From NCBI RefSeq assembly GCF_034432235.1, contig NZ_DAOUCJ010000016.1, positions 1 through 23,384 of the forward strand: a stretch of DNA of 23,384 bases, in the 5' to 3' direction. Positions 1 to 7,731 of this stretch are shown one piece after another. The notes beneath the pieces were generated by a model. The model saw only the letters and a list, made by a program, of their open reading frames with translations. It was not told the origin of the DNA and ran no database searches. Position numbers and translations under genes: made by a program. The stretch is from Thermoflexus sp. (GTDB lineage Bacteria > Chloroflexota > Anaerolineae > Thermoflexales > Thermoflexaceae). Each line of letters opens with the position of its first letter. Within the stretch, counting starts at the first letter, position 1.

Positions 1-143
1 GCCTGCAGCGCATGGGCTGCCTGATTCGCCCGCGCGTTCCATTCCGCGTAAGAGAGCCGCCGACCGGTGGCCGCTTCGATGATCGCCACGCGGTTCGGGG
101 AAAGCCGAGCCCGCTTCGCCAGCCAATCCGCTGCCGGGATCAT
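1..143 (-). CDS. AMP-dependent acyl-CoA synthetase/ligase, N-terminal fragment (runs off left edge)
   Basis: The gene starts at an ATG on the minus strand and leaves the window after 47 codons. The visible residues (MIPAADWLAKRARLSPNR, then VAIIEAATGRRLSYAEWNARANQ) are the typical opening of the ANL family: an 'A..sPdr.Ai' stretch followed by 'lsYaEl...an..A.aL'. Enzymes of this family adenylate a carboxylic acid with ATP and transfer it to CoA. The ATG overlaps the TGA of the upstream alpha/beta hydrolase (ATGA), so translation is probably coupled. The TetR-hydrolase-ligase order suggests fatty- or aromatic-acid activation. The catalytic motifs lie outside the window, so the substrate, and even CoA ligase versus another ANL activity, cannot be decided. 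Confidence 0.8.
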   Translation of the reverse strand, partial: MIPAADWLAKRARLSPNRVAIIEAATGRRLSYAEWNARANQAAHALQ

Positions 144-946
144 CCAGAGGGCTCCTCTCCCTTCAGGAAGGCGATCACTACACGGTTGAAGTCCTCCGCC
201 CGCTCGATGAAGAAGAGATGGCCGGCCTCGGGGAAGAGGATCAGACGGCTGTGGGGAATGCGCGCATGCAGGCGCCGGGCGTTCTCCAACGGGACCACAC
301 GATCTTCCGTGCCGTGGGTGATGAGGACAGGTGCCTGGATCTCATGGACACGGCTTTCCAGATCGAAGGCCATGGCGGCAGCCAGCTGGCGCTGGTAGGC
401 ATAAAGTGGCTGCGGATGAGCGACCCGCCAGGCCACATACGCTTCCAGGGCTTCGGGGTGTTCGCGGAGGAACCGCTCCGCCACAGAGATCGCCCACAGG
501 CGCCGCAGATCGATCTCCGGATCCCCGGTTCGATCGGTGAAGACGGCCAGGCTTTCAGAGGGCATGGGGACCACGTTGGGGCCGCCGAAGGAGGTGCAGC
601 AAAGGACAAGACGGGCGAGCCGATGGGGATAGCGCAGGGCGAACATCTGGGCGATGAAGCCGCCCATCGAGGCCCCCACCAGGTGAGCCCGCTCTATCCC
701 CAGCGCATCCATCAGGCTGGCCACATCATCGGCCATCTGCTCGATCGTGTAGGGGACATCCGGTTTATCCGACTGCCCGGCGCCCCGGTTATCGATCGCG
801 ATGGCTCGAAAATGAGCAGCGAAGGCAGGCAACTGGCGATGCCATAGGTAATGGTCGCCGCCCAGGCCGGGGATGAAGATCACGGCCTCCCCATGGCCAT
901 GCTCCACATAGAAAAGGTGAACCTCATTCGCCCGCACGTGGGGCAT
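140..946 (-). CDS. Alpha/beta-fold hydrolase
   Basis: This is a 268-residue single-domain alpha/beta hydrolase, the normal length for the family. An oxyanion-hole HG-like turn (IPGLGGDHYLW) is near residues 25-35. The nucleophile elbow GASMGG puts the catalytic Ser at 93. The acid is Asp215 (THGTEDRVV) and the base His243 (EAGHLFF), so the triad is complete. I chose the internal ATG at 946 because GGAAGGAG lies about nine bases upstream and homology begins there. An in-frame ATG 13 codons earlier gives a non-conserved extension. It overlaps the end of the TetR gene by 23 bp and the acyl-CoA ligase start by 4 bp, so it is the middle gene of an operon. It may be an esterase or thioesterase-like enzyme supplying the acid for the ligase; the substrate is unknown. 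No signal peptide is seen. Confidence 0.9.
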   Translation of the reverse strand: MPHVRANEVHLFYVEHGHGEAVIFIPGLGGDHYLWHRQLPAFAAHFRAIAIDNRGAGQSDKPDVPYTIEQMADDVASLMDALGIERAHLVGASMGGFIAQMFALRYPHRLARLVLCCTSFGGPNVVPMPSESLAVFTDRTGDPEIDLRRLWAISVAERFLREHPEALEAYVAWRVAHPQPLYAYQRQLAAAMAFDLESRVHEIQAPVLITHGTEDRVVPLENARRLHARIPHSRLILFPEAGHLFFIERAEDFNRVVIAFLKGEEPSG

Positions 947-1553
947 CCGCCGCTCCTTCCCCTTCGGGCGGAAGCGCCATTCCATGGCGGATGAAAGCCA
1001 TCGCGGTCTCCAGCACCTCTTCCGGAGGCTCCCGGTTCTCCCACAGCACCCAGCGCATCCCCAACAGATGCGCGATCCCCATCAAACAATAGGCCAGCGT
1101 CTCGGGATCCATACGGCGGATCTGACCGGCTTCCATCGCTCGCGCCAGCCCCCGGGCATAACCTTCCGCCAGGCGCCGGTAGTATTCCCGATAGACTTCC
1201 TCATCCACGAACTGGCTTTCCAGGACGATGCGGTAGAGAAAGCGGTGCTGGAGGACGAAGCGGAAAAAGGCGCGATAACCTTCGCGTTCGATCTCCAGCC
1301 GATCCTGCAGGCCCGCCACGGCCATCGCGATGAACTTGCGAAGCTCGTGGCTCATATGGCGGACCAGGGCGCGGAAGATCTCCTCTTTGGAATCAAAGTA
1401 GAGGTAAAAGGTGCCCTGAGCCACCCCGGCGCGGCGGACAATCTCCGCGATCGAAGCCCGGCGGAACCCCAGCTCCCCAAAGACCTCCTCTGCCGCCTCC
1501 AGCAGCCGGCGGCGGGTCTGCTCGCCCCGAACCGTCACCGGTGCCCGTGCCAT
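924..1553 (-). CDS. TetR/AcrR family transcriptional regulator
   Basis: This 209-residue protein has the classical TetR N-terminal DNA-binding domain. Residues of about 8-55 include TRRRLLEAAEEVFGELGF and the HTH signature with IAEIVRRAGVAQGTFYLYF followed by DSKEEIF. The remaining ~150 residues form the helical ligand and dimerisation domain. I chose ATG 1553 because the conserved domain begins right after it and AGGGGAA precedes it. An upstream in-frame ATG at 1616 lies in the -35 element and would put the promoter inside the coding region. It is the first gene of an operon with an alpha/beta hydrolase and an acyl-CoA synthetase, so it probably responds to an acyl-CoA or a related acid (inference). 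Inverted repeats over its own promoter point to autorepression. Confidence 0.93.
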   Translation of the reverse strand: MARAPVTVRGEQTRRRLLEAAEEVFGELGFRRASIAEIVRRAGVAQGTFYLYFDSKEEIFRALVRHMSHELRKFIAMAVAGLQDRLEIEREGYRAFFRFVLQHRFLYRIVLESQFVDEEVYREYYRRLAEGYARGLARAMEAGQIRRMDPETLAYCLMGIAHLLGMRWVLWENREPPEEVLETAMAFIRHGMALPPEGEGAADAPRAGE

Positions 1554-1563
1554 GTTCCCCTGG

Positions 1564-1592
1564 AATATGACAGATGAATCATATATCATATT
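1564..1592 (-). promoter_or_regulatory. Candidate TetR operator overlapping the -10 element
   Basis: AATATGA (1564-1570) and TCATATT (1586-1592) are perfect inverted arms separated by 15 bp. A nested second palindrome pairs ATATGA (1565-1570) with TCATAT (1579-1584). At the centre is the near-perfect ATGA-A-TCAT. The site lies between the -10 box and the start codon of the TetR gene, where a TetR dimer would block RNA polymerase. AT-rich sequence can give palindromes by chance, but the placement is typical for TetR autoregulation. Confidence 0.6.
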
Positions 1593-1616
1593 ATTGGGCC
1601 CGGGGGATTTTGTCAA
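1588..1616 (-). promoter_or_regulatory. Sigma70-type promoter of the TetR operon
   Basis: On the minus strand a perfect -35 TTGACA (1616-1611) is followed by a 17-bp spacer and a TAATAT -10 box (1593-1588). Transcription should start near 1580, about 27 bases before the TetR ATG at 1553. The spacing is the sigma70 optimum. The -10 element overlaps the operator palindrome. Confidence 0.75.
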
Positions 1617-1762
1617 GTCCCAGGCGGCCGATCGGACCGCATAAGAGGCAATCTCCAGGTATCATGGGGGTAAAGAGGGGTCCATCCCCTGCCCAAGGGG
1701 AAGGAAAGATACCGCTGGCTCCGCCCTTTGGAGAGTGTGAAACGCTGAAGGAGGGCATGGCG

Positions 1763-2749
1763 ATGAGCCCAGGGGAGATGGTAGAGCCCGGAGATCCGGT
1801 GCGGGTGGCGGCCCGGGAACTGCTCCGGCTGGCGATCGCATGGCTCGGCGCGGAACGCGGCTGGATCGCTGCTCATCCTGGCTGGCTGGGAGCCGCGGAG
1901 GTGCTTCTGGCGGGAGAGAGAGAATCCGAGGCCATCGGGTCTCTCTTCATCCGCCAGTTTCCGGTGGGGGAAGCCGGTATGGAGATCGGCGAGCTGGGGC
2001 TGATCTGGACTTGGGAGCCCGATGAAGCCCAGCAGGATCCCAGCGCGGTGCTGGCCATCCTTCGGATGGCCGCAGCACTCCTCCAGCTGGCCCGGGAGCA
2101 ACAGGCCTCCCGCCGCCTGCTTCATGTGCAGGAACAGGAACTCTGCCGCATCGTCCTGGACATCCACGACGGCCCGGTTCAGGAGATCTTCGCCGCCCTC
2201 TCCCAGATCCAGCTGTTACTGCGGGCCGGGCGGCTGAATCGGACGGCGCGCCGTCGTCTGGAACAGGCGGCCCAGCTTCTGGAGCGCTCCCTCACCGAGA
2301 TCCGCACCTTCATCGGCGCCTTCCGCCCTCCAGAGTTCGAACACCGCCCCCTGCTCGCCATGGTCCACGGCCTGATCCTCCAGCATGAGGTCTTCACCGG
2401 CCACGAGGTTCATCTGGAGGTGGAAGGACATCTCCCCACGCCTCCGCTTCCCGTGAAAATCGCCCTCTACCGGTTGCTCCAGGAGGCGCTGAACAACGCG
2501 GCCCGCTACGCCGGCGTCGCCCATTACACCGTCCGGTTGCGCGGCGAGCCCCACGGGCTCTGGCTCGAGGTCCGGGACGAAGGCCATGGGTTCGATCCGG
2601 AGCGCTATCTGGAAAACTCCTCCCCTGAGGCGATGCGCCACTTCGGGCTGCGGGGGATGCGGGATCGGGCGGAGCTGCTGGGCGGCCGATTTGAAATCGA
2701 AAGTGCCCCGGGCCGTGGAACCTCCATTCGGGTGTGGCTGCCATGTTGA
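1763..2749 (+). CDS. Soluble sensor histidine kinase, HisKA_3 / NarL-type partner
   Basis: This 328-residue kinase has no membrane segment. Residues 10-112 form a small GAF-like sensor module, not recognised more precisely. A helical linker (112-128) leads to the HisKA_3 dimerisation domain, with phospho-acceptor His135 in LDIHDGPVQ. The HATPase_c domain shows an N box (EALNNAARYA, Asn244/245), a G1 box (DEGHGFDP, 272-279), and G2 (GLRGMRDRAELLGG) with GRGTS near the end. I chose ATG 1763 because AAGGAGG lies eight bases upstream. ATG 1757 is only two bases from that site, and the frame is open upstream to 1574. Its stop overlaps the response-regulator start, so the two form a pair. The stimulus is probably cytoplasmic; the targets are not evident. 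Confidence 0.92.
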   Translation: MSPGEMVEPGDPVRVAARELLRLAIAWLGAERGWIAAHPGWLGAAEVLLAGERESEAIGSLFIRQFPVGEAGMEIGELGLIWTWEPDEAQQDPSAVLAILRMAAALLQLAREQQASRRLLHVQEQELCRIVLDIHDGPVQEIFAALSQIQLLLRAGRLNRTARRRLEQAAQLLERSLTEIRTFIGAFRPPEFEHRPLLAMVHGLILQHEVFTGHEVHLEVEGHLPTPPLPVKIALYRLLQEALNNAARYAGVAHYTVRLRGEPHGLWLEVRDEGHGFDPERYLENSSPEAMRHFGLRGMRDRAELLGGRFEIESAPGRGTSIRVWLPC

Positions 2750-3411
2750 AGGGAAAGAGCGGGGTTCCCCGTCGGATCCGGGTTGTGCTGGCCGATGATC
2801 ACCCCCTGGTCCTGGAGGGCCTGCGGGCGATGCTCCGGGCCGAGGAAGACATGGAAGTGGTGGCCGCCGTGACCGATGGGACGGAGCTGATCCCGGTTGT
2901 CGAGCGCCATCGCCCGGACGTGGTGGTGCTGGATCTCCAGATGCCGGGCCTTTCCGGATGGGATTGCCTGGAGGCGATCCGCCGGGCCAGCCCGGGAACC
3001 CGGGTGCTGATCCTCACGGCCTTTGGAGATGGCGAGTTCATTCAAATGGCGATCGAACGCGAGGCGGATGGCTTCGTGTTGAAGACGGAACCACCCCAGC
3101 AAACCCTCACGGCCATCCGGCAGGTCGCCCAGGGCCATCTGGTATTTCCCCAGGCCGCGCGGCGCTGGCTTAGCCGGCGGATCCCGGAGGGTCTGCTCGC
3201 CCTCACCGAACGAGAACGCGAGATCCTGGCCCTGGCGGCGGAGGGCCTGAGCAATGCCCAGATCGCCCGACGCCTCGGCGTCCGGGTGACGACGGTGAAG
3301 TTCCACCTTCAGAACATCTTCCAGAAGCTGGGCGTGCGCAACCGCACGGAGGCCGCCCGCGTTTATTTCACCGCCCGCTCCGGTCGGGTTCCTCCGGAGA
3401 AATCCCCATAA
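2743..3411 (+). CDS. NarL/FixJ-type response regulator
   Basis: This 222-residue two-domain regulator has an N-terminal receiver (about 12-128) with acidic pocket Asp18/Asp19 (LADDHPL). Its phospho-acceptor is Asp64 (VVLDLQMPG), with Thr92 (LILTAF) and Lys114 (FVLKTE). A LuxR-type HTH follows, with LTEREREILALAAEGLSNAQ and IARRLGVRVTTVKFHLQNIF. All phosphorylation residues are present, so it should be a functional transcription factor driven by the preceding kinase. ATG 2743 overlaps the kinase stop (TGA 2747-2749). A GTG at 2734 in the same frame would add three residues, and neither start has a strong ribosome binding site. The regulon is unknown. The aceB-aceA genes downstream are candidates by proximity only. 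Confidence 0.93.
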   Translation: MLKGKSGVPRRIRVVLADDHPLVLEGLRAMLRAEEDMEVVAAVTDGTELIPVVERHRPDVVVLDLQMPGLSGWDCLEAIRRASPGTRVLILTAFGDGEFIQMAIEREADGFVLKTEPPQQTLTAIRQVAQGHLVFPQAARRWLSRRIPEGLLALTEREREILALAAEGLSNAQIARRLGVRVTTVKFHLQNIFQKLGVRNRTEAARVYFTARSGRVPPEKSP

Positions 3412-3628
3412 GCGCCCTACGCCTTCGGGGCCGTCCTCCCCCCTCAAACGGCGAGCCGTGCCCTCTCCTTTGGTCGGGGAAGGCCTCTTCCATCGACGGG
3501 GCGGAGAAGCCCTTCTCTCAGGGCGTCGGAACCCCCCGAAGGGATATTGTGAACGCCGATGCGAGCCGATACGATAACAAGTACCCGCCGTAAACCCGTG
3601 GCGGAAATCCCCCGGTGGAGGAAGGGAG
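3412..3628. other. Intergenic region between response regulator and aceB
   Basis: These 217 bases show no convincing coding sequence. The first half is GC-rich with short complementary blocks, for example GAGAAG/CTTCTC around 3500-3517, but no hairpin followed by a T-run. I therefore cannot assign a terminator for the two-component genes. The second half holds the candidate aceBA promoter, and GGAAGGGAG lies directly before the aceB ATG. Confidence 0.6.
3547..3575 (+). promoter_or_regulatory. Candidate promoter of aceB-aceA
   Basis: TTGTGA (3547-3552), a 17-bp spacer and TACGAT (3570-3575) form a sigma70-like promoter. Transcription would start near 3582, about 47 bases before the malate synthase ATG. 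Four of six bases match in each box, at ideal spacing. I see no clear operator next to it. Confidence 0.5.
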
Positions 3629-5254
3629 ATGCGCGCCACGCTGGAGGGAATCGAGATCCAGGGGCCTCTCGAAGCACCCTTTGAAGAGATCCTGACCCCG
3701 GAGGCGGTGGCCTTCGTTGCAGAGCTGGCCCGGGCCTTCGAGGAGGAGCGGCAGCGCCTGCTGGCCCGGCGCCGGGAGCGCTACGCCCGCCTCGCGGCTG
3801 GAGAGCGTCCAGGCTTTCCGCCGGAGACGCGGGGGATCCGCGAGGGGAACTGGCAGGTGGCTCCGCCCCCCAAGGATCTCCGCTGCCGGTGGGTGGAGAT
3901 CACCGGGCCGACGGATCGCAAGATGGTGATCAACGCCCTCAACTCCGGAGCCCAGGTTTTTATGGCGGATTTTGAGGATGCGAACGTCCCGACCTGGAGG
4001 AACATGCTCCAGGGGCAGCAGAACCTTCGAGAGGCGGTGCGGCGGACCATCCGCTACGTCTCCCCGGAGGGGCGGGAATATCGCCTGGCGGAGGAGATCG
4101 CCACCCTGATGGTGCGTCCGCGCGGTCTGCATCTGATCGAGCCGCATCTGTGCGTGGACGGCCAGCCGGTCGCCGGGGCGTTGTTCGATTTCGGCCTCTT
4201 CATCTTCCACAACGCCCGGGAGCTCCTGAACCGGGGAAGCGGCCCCTACCTCTACCTGCCCAAGCTGGAGGGTTATCTCGAGGCCCGCTTCTGGAACCAG
4301 GTCTGCGAGGCCGCAGAGGATCGATTGGATCTGCCGCGCGGAGCCATCCGTGTCTCCGTCCTCATCGAGCACATCCTGGCAGCCTTCGAGATGGAGGAGA
4401 TCCTGTATGAGCTGCGGGAGCGGATCACCGCCCTCAACCTGGGCCGCTGGGATTACATCTTCAGCATGATCAAAGCCTTCGCCCACGATCCGACGATGAT
4501 CCTCCCCGATCGCAACCGGCTCTCGGTGTCCGCCACCCCCTTCCTGCGGGCCGCCGCCCGACGGCTGGTGCAGGTCGCCCATCGGCGAGGCGCCCATGCG
4601 ATCGGCGGGATGTCCGCTTATATCCCCCGCCGGGATCCCGAGGCCAACGAGCGGGCCTTCGCGGAGGTGCGAGCGGATAAAACGTGGGAGGTCCAGATGG
4701 GATTCGATGGTGCCTGGGTCGCCCATCCGGGCCTCGTGCCGGTCGTCCAGGAGGTCTTCCGGGAAACCCTCAGGGGGCCGGATCAGATCCAGTGCATCCC
4801 GCCGGGTGAGATCACTGCCGAGATGCTGCTTCAGATCCCCGAAGGCCCGATCACAGAAGAAGGGCTGCGGAATAATATCTCCGTCGCGCTGCAATACCTG
4901 GGGGCCTGGCTGGCCGGGCGTGGCGCTGTGGCCATTTTCCACCGCATGGAGGACACGGCGACGGCCGAGATCGCCCGCTCCCAGATCTGGCAATGGCGCC
5001 GCCACGGCGTCCGTCTGAACGATGGGCGCCTGGTCGATCGAGCCCTCTACCGCGTCCTTCGCGATCAGGAGATCGCCACCCTGGAGCCGACGGGCCAGGA
5101 GGAGGGCCTCCGCCTCCGGGAGGCTCAGGAGTTGCTGGACCTCCTGGTGGAATCGGAGGACTTCATCCCCTTCCTCACAGAGCCCGGGATGGCCTATCTG
5201 GAGACCGTGGCCTCGCCACAGGCGCGAATCCGTGACGCAGGAGGCACGCGATGA
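3629..5254 (+). CDS. aceB: Malate synthase (A-type)
   Basis: This 541-residue protein matches the length of malate synthase A, which condenses glyoxylate with acetyl-CoA to malate in the cytoplasmic glyoxylate shunt. Family blocks are in order: INALNSGAQVFMADFEDANV (101-120, active-site acidic cluster), VRPRGLHLIEPH (162-173), LYLPKLEGYLEARFWN (208-223), and the signature region ALNLGRWDYIFSMIK (268-282). ADKTWEVQMGFDGAWVAHPG (350-369) follows, then MEDTATAEIARSQIWQW (441-457), where Asp443 should be the catalytic base. The classical signature normally has His and Gly where this protein has Arg264 and Ala268, a mild divergence. The start is set by GGAAGGGAG immediately before the ATG. It overlaps aceA by ATGA. 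Confidence 0.96.
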   Translation: MRATLEGIEIQGPLEAPFEEILTPEAVAFVAELARAFEEERQRLLARRRERYARLAAGERPGFPPETRGIREGNWQVAPPPKDLRCRWVEITGPTDRKMVINALNSGAQVFMADFEDANVPTWRNMLQGQQNLREAVRRTIRYVSPEGREYRLAEEIATLMVRPRGLHLIEPHLCVDGQPVAGALFDFGLFIFHNARELLNRGSGPYLYLPKLEGYLEARFWNQVCEAAEDRLDLPRGAIRVSVLIEHILAAFEMEEILYELRERITALNLGRWDYIFSMIKAFAHDPTMILPDRNRLSVSATPFLRAAARRLVQVAHRRGAHAIGGMSAYIPRRDPEANERAFAEVRADKTWEVQMGFDGAWVAHPGLVPVVQEVFRETLRGPDQIQCIPPGEITAEMLLQIPEGPITEEGLRNNISVALQYLGAWLAGRGAVAIFHRMEDTATAEIARSQIWQWRRHGVRLNDGRLVDRALYRVLRDQEIATLEPTGQEEGLRLREAQELLDLLVESEDFIPFLTEPGMAYLETVASPQARIRDAGGTR

Positions 5255-6543
5255 ACCGGGATGGCACGCTGTGGATGGCGGAGGCGGAGGCGCTGGAGCA
5301 GCGCTGGGCGACGGATCCCCGCTGGAAGGGCATCCGTCGCGATTACACGGCCCTGGACGTCGTCCGCCTGCGGGGATCGGTGCGGGTCGAGCACACCCTG
5401 GCCCGCCGCGGGGCGGAGCGGCTCTGGCAACTTTTGCATACGGAGCCCTATGTGGCGACCTTCGGTGCCCTCACCGGGGCCCAGGCCGTCCAGATGGTCC
5501 GCGCCGGGCTGAAGGCCATCTATGTGAGCGGCTGGCAGGTGGCCGCCGATGCCAACCTCGCCGGGCAGACCTACCCGGATCAGAGCCTCTATCCTGTCAA
5601 CAGCGTTCCCGCCCTGGTCCGCCGGATCCAGAACGCCCTGCTGCGGGCCGATCAGATCGAATGGCTGGAAGGGAAAACGGAACGCGACTGGCTGGTCCCC
5701 ATCGTCGCCGATGCGGAGGCCGGGTTCGGGGGGATCGTCCACGCCTTCGAGCTAATGAAGGCACTGATCGAGGCGGGGGCAGCTGGGGTGCACTTCGAGG
5801 ACCAGCTGGCGGCGGAGAAGAAATGTGGCCATCTCGGGGGAAAGGTTCTGATCCCCACGGGCCAGTTCATCCGCATCCTGAACGCCGCCCGGCTGGCTGC
5901 GGACATCCTGGACGTACCCACCCTGCTCATCGCCCGCACTGATGCGCGGAACGCCACACTGCTCACCAGCGACATCGACGAGCGCGATCGCCCCTTCCTG
6001 ACCGGGGAGCGGACCCCGGAGGGGTATTTCGTGGTGCGCGGCGGGCTGGAGGGCGCCATCGCCCGCGCCCTGGCCTACGCCCCCTATGCGGATCTGCTCT
6101 GGTTCGAGACTTCACAGCCGGACCTGGAGGAGGCCCGGCGATTTGCTGAGGCCGTCCATGCTCAGTTTCCGGGCAAGCTGCTGGCTTACAACTGCTCGCC
6201 CTCCTTCAACTGGAAACGCCACCTGGATGACACCGCCATCGCCCGCTTCCAGCGGGAGCTGGCCGCCATGGGCTACCGGTTCCAGTTCATCACCCTGGCC
6301 GGCTGGCACCTGATCAATCTGCATACTTTCGAGCTGGCTCGATCTTACCGTCTCGAAGGGATGGCGGCCTATGTCCGTCTTCAGGAGGCGGAGTTCGCCC
6401 GGGAGGCGGAGGGATACACCGCGGTCCGGCATCAACGGGAGGTTGGGACCGGCTATTTCGATGCCGTTGTGATGGCCGTCACCCGTGGCGCGACCGCCAC
6501 GATCGCCCTCGCCGGCTCCACGGAAGCCGAACAGTTCCATTGA
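5251..6543 (+). CDS. aceA: Isocitrate lyase
   Basis: This 430-residue enzyme cleaves isocitrate to glyoxylate and succinate, the first step of the glyoxylate shunt. It has the short bacterial form length. Diagnostic segments are YVSGWQVAADANLAGQTYPD (91-110), PIVADAEAGFGG (150-161) with metal-binding acidic residues, and the signature KKCGHLGGK with catalytic Cys192. NCSPSFNW (substrate-binding, near residue 315) and the conserved C-terminal end STEAEQFH follow. The ATG overlaps the malate synthase stop (ATGA), so the two shunt enzymes are probably translated together in stoichiometric amounts. No paralogue, fusion or missing key residue is seen. The shunt would allow growth on acetate or on fatty acids, matching the acyl-CoA ligase operon to the left. 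Confidence 0.97.
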   Translation: MNRDGTLWMAEAEALEQRWATDPRWKGIRRDYTALDVVRLRGSVRVEHTLARRGAERLWQLLHTEPYVATFGALTGAQAVQMVRAGLKAIYVSGWQVAADANLAGQTYPDQSLYPVNSVPALVRRIQNALLRADQIEWLEGKTERDWLVPIVADAEAGFGGIVHAFELMKALIEAGAAGVHFEDQLAAEKKCGHLGGKVLIPTGQFIRILNAARLAADILDVPTLLIARTDARNATLLTSDIDERDRPFLTGERTPEGYFVVRGGLEGAIARALAYAPYADLLWFETSQPDLEEARRFAEAVHAQFPGKLLAYNCSPSFNWKRHLDDTAIARFQRELAAMGYRFQFITLAGWHLINLHTFELARSYRLEGMAAYVRLQEAEFAREAEGYTAVRHQREVGTGYFDAVVMAVTRGATATIALAGSTEAEQFH

Positions 6544-6780
6544 TCCGCCCGCTATGGGGGGCATGGAGGAGAGACCAAGCGGCCCACGAATCGGACCAGC
6601 AATCCCGCCTCCCCTGGCCTCTTGCCATTTAGAAGGCAGAGCTTGGCTTCCCACTCCATTTGCCCCCTAAACACCGCCGTCAAAGTGGCCTGCGCGACCC
6701 GGTGAAAATGGTCCCACTGGCGAAACGCGATTCGAAGGGGATGATGTCCGATCTAATAAGGAACCCCTGTGATGATCCCC
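6544..6780. other. Intergenic region between convergent aceA and the nucleoside operon
   Basis: These 237 bases separate two convergent transcription units. I see no gene, promoter or repeat that I would defend. A small hairpin lies at 6619-6641 and is listed separately. GGGGAT and ATCCCC boxes near 6737 and 6775 could pair only across a long loop, so they are not a convincing terminator for the minus-strand operon. Confidence 0.6.
6619..6641 (+). terminator. Weak candidate stem-loop terminator after aceA
   Basis: CTCTTGCC (6619-6626) pairs with GGCAGAG (6635-6641), giving seven base pairs with one bulged T and an eight-base loop. It sits about 75 bases after the aceA stop, in a convergent gap, where a bidirectional terminator would be expected. 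No T-run follows on either strand, so intrinsic termination is doubtful. Confidence 0.25.
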
Positions 6781-7731
6781 TCATGACCCGCGGTCCGTTG
6801 CAGGAGGACGGAAAGTGGGCATCACTTCGCGGGCGAACCAGCGCATCTGCTCCCGCAACAGGTCCACACGATCATCCCGAAACAGACGAACGTCCCGGAA
6901 GGAGAGGATCAGGTGCTCACAGCCGGCTTCACAATAACGGGCGATTTGCTCCCGGACTTCCTCTTCCATTCCCGACAGAACGACATGGCGCTCTCCTACC
7001 GCGCCGATGTATTCTGTGAGGGAACGCCGTCCGACATCCGCCGGAAGGAAGAGACCGATGGTCAGCGGACGTCCGTTCCGCCATGAGCGGATGCGTTCGG
7101 CTTTCCATGCCAGCTCCTCCGGGGCCACCGCCCAGGGCAGCCAGCCATCCCCCCATCGCGCAGCACGCCGGAGTGAGGGATCCGTCATCCCGCCCACCCA
7201 GATCGGCGGTCCTCCGATCTGGATGGGACGGGGCTCGAAAAGCATATCTCGAAACCGAACATAGCGGCCCTCAAAGCTGACAGGCCCAGATGAGGCCCAG
7301 AGCGTCCGCATCACCTGGATGGCCTCATCCAGCCGGCGACCTCGCTCCGCCCACGGAACACCCAAAGCCTCCAGTTCCTCTGGTATCCATCCTGTGCCCA
7401 CCCCCACAATCAGGCGGCCCCGGGAGAGCACATCCAGCGTGGCCAGTTGTTTAGCGAGCAACACCGGGTGGCGAGCCGACGCGATGAGCACCGTTGTGCC
7501 CAGTCGAACTCGCTCCGTTATGGCGCTCACATAGGCCAGGGTCATCAGCGCCTCATAGAAAATATGACCCCGTTCCGGGCGATGCACGGGAACCACGATA
7601 TGATCCGTCACCCAGACGGAGCTATAGCCCAGTGCCTCCGCCTCACGGGCGATCTCCGCGATCGTCTGAGGAGAGGCATAAGTCCATCGATGAGGAAGCG
7701 TCACGCCGAAGGAGATCGGCCTCCCGCTCAT
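6781..7731 (-). CDS. LLM-class (luciferase-like) oxidoreductase, probably F420-dependent
   Basis: This 316-residue TIM-barrel protein belongs to the bacterial luciferase-like monooxygenase superfamily. The N-terminal block has GVTLPHRW, then REAEALGYSSVWVTDHIVVP. Next come ITERVRLGTTVLIASARHPVLLAKQ and the family hallmark LDVLSRGRLIVGVGTGWIPEE with a following RRLDEAI. The PIWVGG and AARWGDGWLPW blocks come next. This pattern resembles the F420-binding branch more than FMN-dependent luciferases, but the cofactor cannot be proven from sequence. The start at 7731 has GGGAG about eight bases upstream. It is the last gene of the nucleoside operon, and a decayed nucleoside hydrolase reads into its first 89 bases in another frame. 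Its substrate is unknown; it may oxidise or reduce a product of the imported nucleoside. Confidence 0.88.
   Translation of the reverse strand: MSGRPISFGVTLPHRWTYASPQTIAEIAREAEALGYSSVWVTDHIVVPVHRPERGHIFYEALMTLAYVSAITERVRLGTTVLIASARHPVLLAKQLATLDVLSRGRLIVGVGTGWIPEELEALGVPWAERGRRLDEAIQVMRTLWASSGPVSFEGRYVRFRDMLFEPRPIQIGGPPIWVGGMTDPSLRRAARWGDGWLPWAVAPEELAWKAERIRSWRNGRPLTIGLFLPADVGRRSLTEYIGAVGERHVVLSGMEEEVREQIARYCEAGCEHLILSFRDVRLFRDDRVDLLREQMRWFAREVMPTFRPPATDRGS

Noticed and set aside
3485..3520. Possible terminator after the response regulator gene
   Set aside because: The GAGAAG/CTTCTC pairing has almost no loop and no following T-run, so it would not act as an intrinsic terminator.
3518..5005. 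A 495-codon open frame on the minus strand
   Set aside because: It is antisense to malate synthase, whose motifs are unmistakable, and the product shows no recognisable domain.
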